This document shows positions 60,101 through 64,000 of a stretch of DNA of 64,000 bases, one piece after another (position 1 is the stretch's first letter; each line of letters starts with the position of its first letter). The notes under the pieces are model-generated. The model saw only the letters and a program-made list of their open reading frames with translations, searched no databases and had not been told where the DNA came from. This DNA comes from Liolophura sinensis (Eukaryota; Mollusca; Polyplacophora; Chitonida; Chitonidae): contig NC_088301.1 of assembly GCF_032854445.1 (NCBI RefSeq), positions 44,201,116-44,265,115 of the forward strand. Direction: 5' to 3'. The translations under genes were made by a program, and so were the position numbers.

Positions 60101-63100
60101 CATGACTAACAAGCATGTGTTGATTCCATTAAAATTTAAATTTCTTTAGGGAATGTGAAATGAAAGTGTTGCATTTTTGTTCATGGTTTTGTTGTAAATA
60201 TTTATGAATACACGTCAGTAATGCATTCCATAAATTCTGGTTTTTGCTTTCAACGATATTCAGTTAGCAAGTAGTTTTTAGAAATTGACAAATTGAACAT
60301 TATAAAGTCAACAGGTTTAAATATCATTACTCAGGAATATGAAGGGAACAAGTTACAGTTCACTGGTGTCTTGACTGGTTTCTGCTGTACATATTTTATA
60401 GTGTAAAATGGGCATGCTATATCGAAACCCCGAAAAAGAGTTCTCCACATGATTTCTAGTGTCAAGCACAGGATCTCAGGCATCCTTATGAATGGTTTAG
60501 GATGCTGCGTGAGCTGTTTTTGCCCTAAAATAACGAGGGCAGGAAATTGTATGAAAAAAAAATGAAGTTTTCGACTGAAACTCCTTAAGCCAAAGGAACC
60601 AGAAAAAAATATATCTATGTTCAATTTCAAACCTTTCTGTAAACATGTACATTTCTTACATTCTCTAGGGAGCTCTTTTTTTTGTTGGATCTTGAGTAGA
60701 GTTTGGTCCAAGATTAATTTGATCCATCCTCTTAAATCCATTTTGTCTGATGTATTGGCTGTGATAACTCAATAGAACAGGCCAAACGACGCCTCAAGCC
60801 ACAGCTTTCCTCATAACTGAAAGCTCTAAGATATTTTCAGGCCTGCGCCACCAGCAGTGTGTGGAAATGTACACACATGCCTCTGATTAAACTATATTCA
60901 TGATTCTACTGTATTTGTAAAATTCTGCTGCTGGAATTACAGGCAGATAGAATTTCTGAAAGGCTATGTCTCAAAGGCTTCCCCTGAATCCTCTTTATTA
61001 ATAGCGGCATCTGTTGAACTGAAAAAATTATTGATAGATTCAGCCTGCCTGATTCTTTGAAATCTATGTGGCAGCCATCTTTTATTTATTGTCAAGACAA
61101 CTACAGTTCTATACATAATAGGAAATTTGTAGATATTAGGTACGGATATCTTAAAGTAGTGAATAAAATTTCAAATTAACACCAACCCAAGAGGTGGAGG
61201 CAGAATTGTTACTGACTATTTTCAGCCTTTTTCACATGTACATAAAAAATTAATCTATCTCTAGAGTACTTTTATCTCCAAGAAGCAGTGACATTCACCT
61301 GTTTATGATTGATTCATTGTTTAATGCCACACTCTGGAATTTCAAACTTATAATTCTACATAAACAATCTACCTCTACAATCCTAATCTCTCTGTGAAGG
61401 AGTGACATCCACCTATTACTGGTTGATTGATTGTTACACTGAAGAATTTTTAACTTATTATGCAAACATTGGCGGCCATAATATATTAGGGGTCATGGAA
61501 ACCAGAGTGCTTGGAGTAAACAGCAGACATTTTTAATGAAAAGTTACACTGGTGAACTTTTTCACATGCGACATATGATATTGTATGGAAGGCAGGTGGC
61601 CTCCAACAAATTTGATTTTCATCTTAGTACGTGGTCTTCGTGAATATGCTTTGAAGATGCAGACCTGTTAATTCTGAGATCATATTTGGATTATTTGGTT
61701 CAAAATTTCCAGGGTTTCTGTGGATATATCTCAGAGTAATGTTTTATGTTTGGCTCAAATAGTCTTTCAGTTTTCACTACATCCTTACAAAACTAAATAA
61801 ACTTGATGACATGCTTTGAAGCACTTGACTTTTATTGAAATTTTTTCTTCAAAATTATCAGGTTGTAGACTTAGCCAATTTATACATGCCTTCCAGTAGT
61901 AAGATTCTACATTTGGGTAAATTACTCTTTACAGTATACCTTAAGCTTAAATATGAACATGCTTGAAAGACTTACACCTTTTAAAACTGATACTTTTTAA
62001 GTCTGGCGCAAAATTACACATGTGTTTAAATTCAAATAGCCTTTCACGAGATTGATGTTGCACTGATAAATATTGTTAGATCTAACAATATTTGTCACTA
62101 CAACATCAGTCTCGTGAAAGGCTGTTTGAATTTAAGTTACTTTCTGAACACACACACTGTACCCACACTACATTAGTCAACCTCATCTCATAAGCAAGAT
62201 ACGCAACAAAGTGAACAGCCATCATAAGTGAAATGTTCTTGAGTGTGGCGTAAAAGACCAGTCATGTAAATAAACATCAAATTTAAGTGATTCAATATGA
62301 TTTGGGTAAGACCTAAGACATGTTTAAAATGAGCAGTGTTGGTACATGTATCTAAATATGCCTCGTTAGTTCTCGTTGGCCATGTATCAGTATAGTAAGT
62401 ATGATGTAAGTGGGTGGGACATGATCATGCTTTGGCATGGTGTCCAAGATATATAAACACTAGACAGTATCATGATGTGATCAGCCGATTTTGAAAATTG
62501 TACTAAACCCTAAGCAAACAAACAAACAAACATTATACCAGCTACGTTCCAGAGATCAAAAATTTTTCCCCAGAGTAATTGTCCCTTAGATATAATGTAA
62601 ATGTACATGTAATTTCTGCATTTGTTCTGTATGTATAGGTTATAGAAGTTCCAATCAACTTGCATGATAACCAGTGAGTGATATCTGAGTTTAAGTGTTT
62701 AAGTTTTTGTATTTTTTGTATTTTCAGGTCTAAAATATTTCAGGGGAAGAAAAATATTTGGTGACTGGGATATACGAGTAGAACAGGTGAGTTGATTGTA
62801 TAAAGAGAAAATGAGCAACGTGCACATTTGTATACGGTACCTTACACAAGACTTTAAACCATTTATATCTGTACTTGTTTACGAATATAAGTATACTTGT
62901 ATACAGTGTCAAGCAGATCGAATTTTATTAAACCAACAGCCGCGTAGTGTTAAGCAAACCTAAGAGTGTTCAGGAATTCTGCCTGACAAATTAGTGAACA
63001 GATAACTGCATTATTAATACATGTACAGTCCAACAGCCATTCCAGTTTCCATAATCCCAAGGATCAGACCTGTTTTCAGGTCATACCAAAGACTTCAAAA

Positions 63101-64000
63101 TGGTACTTGTTGCTGTCTAGCTTGGTGCCCTGCACTGAGAGGTTAGAGCCAAGAAACAGGACAGTTTGGCCCAGTGTCAGTATAAATTGACTGGGTAGGG
63201 TGTCATGTGTTCATTGGCAGCAGCACTTTGGTGGCATGGTCTCACCCTACTACAAGAAGACACAATATATGTACACACACCTAATGACTCCTATCATTAT
63301 ATGACTGAAAAAGTACAATATGATGTAAAACCCAGAGGATACATACACACAGTCTGGTTTGCATTAGCAGTGAATTTAGAATTACATCTAAATAGTGATA
63401 TGCAATGTATACATTTTTGTATTTACATTTTGTACAAAGTAAACATATCCCGGGGCAAAATGGCATGCCTGCTTCATGGCATTACTGTGTTCTTATATGG
63501 TAGAGGTAATATTCACGTTTAGATAAATTTACAATATTGGCTGAATGTCATTATTTTTTTATTATCAGACATACAAACCCACCCATAAATATAATTCTGA
63601 AGCTAAAACCTGTTTAATTAGTTTTCTGAAGCTATGATGTCACAATGGGACTTCAGTCTGTTGTTGTAGAATCTTATCTCAGAATATTGCATTGTAATGT
63701 ATTGCCTATGTTTGTTTGGAAATCACAGTTCATTTGACCAGTAAATGTTGATTTAACATTAGCCAGGTCTAAGTAGTTGTTGCACACCATTGATTAATAG
63801 TCCTGTGTTTTGTAATATGTCACATATTATAACTGCATCAGACTCACATTGTTTATTATTTTTAATTGTGTAAATTACACTAATTCTGGCATCAACACGT
63901 TGTAGAGTATGGTTACTGCATCTTTTCTTCTTCTTCATTAGTGTCATTTGTTTTATTTCAGGCTGAATTTTCAGAAATTAATTTAGCAGCATACACAGAT
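57167..64000 (+). CDS. Syn: Synapsin, 5' part (coding exons 1-3, gene runs off the window)
   Basis: Synapsins coat synaptic vesicles, bind actin and ATP, and hold the reserve pool; phosphorylation of domain A releases vesicles. Exon 1 (57167-57408) encodes 80 residues plus two bases: domain A opens MNFLRRRFSSGDL with Ser9 in an RRxS site at the same position as Ser9 of mammalian synapsin I; residues 33-62 form a Ser/Pro-rich linker with SP sites; domain C begins CKILLVVDDQHTDW. Exon 2 (62728-62786) encodes KYFRGRKIFGDWDIRVEQ in its conserved frame, and exon 3 (63962 onward) AEFSEINLAAYTD. ATG 57167 is the first in-frame ATG after the stop at 57038 and has G at -3. Exon 2 is one base too long (see findings). 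The ATP-grasp core lies beyond the window. Confidence 0.96.
59150..59262 (+). mobile_element. SINE head fragment, plus orientation
   Basis: 'ggtattggttcaatcctgacat' (B-box-like) followed by 'tctggccgtaagtgggaaggtctg' matches the 5' half of the SINE. It stops where the TTAA-element copy begins, so one truncated the other. Confidence 0.6.
59268..59871 (-). mobile_element. Second copy of the TTAA element, inverted, truncated and internally deleted
   Basis: The reverse complement of 10452-11240 matches here over 'ggtattaaacaatgtgac..', 'cctgatcc', 'gtgttcaaaggg', 'cctgcatgggtgta', 'tttggcctagct', 'ttcttgccagctcaccctgacaagttactgcagtatcctgcccaacatg'. It ends ATGTTTACT-TTAA (59863-59875), one mismatch from the terminal repeat of copy 1. 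About 170 bases corresponding to 10470-10635 are missing, and the other end is truncated at the SINE. Confidence 0.75.
61270..61470. repeat. Diverged tandem duplication (period about 115 bp) of a SINE-tail-like sequence
   Basis: 'agtgacattcacctgtttatgattgattcattgtttaatgccacactctggaatttcaaacttata' at 61287 is followed by 'agtgacatccacctattactggttgattgattgttacactgaagaatttttaacttatta' at 61402. Each carries a reversed SINE-tail-like core. Confidence 0.55.
62026..62135. repeat. 110-bp loop-less palindrome (55-bp arms)
   Basis: The arms meet at AGA|TCT (62080/62081). The left arm 'ttcaaatagcctttcacgag' pairs with the right 'ctcgtgaaaggctgtttgaa', and the inner 'aatattgttaga' with 'tctaacaatatt'; only a handful of mismatches. 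It may be a foldback MITE or transcribe to a long hairpin. Confidence 0.9.
62218..62282 (+). mobile_element. SINE tail fragment, plus orientation
   Basis: 'catcataagtgaaatgttcttgagtgtggcgtaaaagaccagtcatgtaaataaaca' is the SINE 3' end with its tail. Confidence 0.75.
62728..62786 (+). CDS. Syn: Synapsin exon 2 (with one-base frame discrepancy)
   Basis: A 59-base exon between ttttcag and gtgagt. The frame that gives the conserved KYFRGRKIFGDWDIRVEQ needs exon 1 to leave one base over, but exon 1 leaves two (TG of Trp81). Removing one A from the run at 62732-62735 gives a 58-base exon that completes Trp81 and reads S-KYFRG..., as in other synapsins. Read literally, the chain hits a TGA at 62762-62764. 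Confidence 0.85.
62787..63961 (+). other. Syn: Synapsin intron 2
   Basis: A 1.18-kb AT-rich intron (gtgagt...atttcag) between exon 2 and exon 3. A 105-codon open frame on the plus strand (63205-63522) resembles nothing known. No repeat recognised. Confidence 0.7.

Larger units (their letters stand above)
57409..62727 (+). other. Syn: Synapsin intron 1 (5.3 kb)
   Basis: Donor tg|gtatgt and acceptor ttttcag. It contains a SINE head fragment, an inverted truncated copy of the TTAA element, a diverged tandem duplication near 61.3 kb, a 110-bp palindrome and a SINE tail (separate entries). I looked for a nested TIMP gene, which other animals carry antisense inside a synapsin intron; none is visible in this intron. 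Confidence 0.75.

Noticed and set aside
60331..60741. 136-codon minus-strand open frame in synapsin intron 1
   Set aside because: Longest non-exonic frame, but its composition follows the local AT-rich sequence, no family is recognised, and it has no splice or start context. Possibly an old repeat.
57409..62727. Nested TIMP gene inside the synapsin intron
   Set aside because: Known arrangement in flies and vertebrates, but no CxC start or other TIMP signature was seen on either strand here; it would be expected in a later intron beyond the window.
63205..63522. 105-codon frame in synapsin intron 2
   Set aside because: No homology, AT-rich codons, and lies between two exons that join without it.

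Overview
The window is animal nuclear DNA: AT-rich, with interrupted genes, GT-AG introns and no operons. The protein sequences and the interspersed repeats (a tRNA-headed SINE with the tail motif 'gattggtgttttacgcc...actcaagaatatttcactta', and many TACATGTA octamers) point to a lophotrochozoan invertebrate, most likely a mollusc. The species cannot be named from sequence alone. Three protein-coding genes are supported, and exon phases join correctly at every junction except one.

Region 1 (1-about 23.4 kb, plus strand): the 3' two thirds of EPG5, a Rab7-effector autophagosome-lysosome tether. I placed 31 exons (841-23093). They join without a frame break into 1,738 residues plus stop, and the N-terminal part lies upstream of the window. 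Introns carry SINE copies, perfect short palindromes and a TTAA-flanked about 1.0-kb DNA-transposon-like insertion.

Region 2 (about 23.4-28.5 kb): NDUFA5 (complex I subunit B13) on the minus strand, convergent with EPG5. It has five coding exons and 118 residues. Its first intron holds an imperfect foldback.

Region 3 (about 28.5-56.8 kb): 28 kb with no convincing protein gene. It contains SINE pieces, an (AT)n tract, a G24 run, 21-bp, 32-bp and 25-bp tandem arrays (the last with a 200-bp higher-order period), two less AT-rich patches that could be first exons or promoters, and one weak decayed tyrosine-phosphatase-like fragment.

Region 4 (56.8-64.0 kb, plus strand): the 5' end of a synapsin gene, with a probable 5'UTR exon, coding exon 1 (domain A with the RRRFS phosphosite, Ser/Pro-rich linker, start of domain C), exon 2, and the first 39 bases of exon 3. 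Exon 2 is one base out of frame, best explained by one extra A in a four-A run. The gene continues beyond the window.

The three genes have unrelated jobs (autophagosome maturation, respiration, synaptic-vesicle clustering), and nothing suggests a functional cluster. I found no undescribed multi-gene system. The most instructive structures are the nested TTAA insertion with a paralogous empty site at 48.2 kb, a loop-less 110-bp palindrome in the synapsin intron, the higher-order minisatellite, and a synapsin codon placed as in the known RRFS-to-RGFS editing site of flies.
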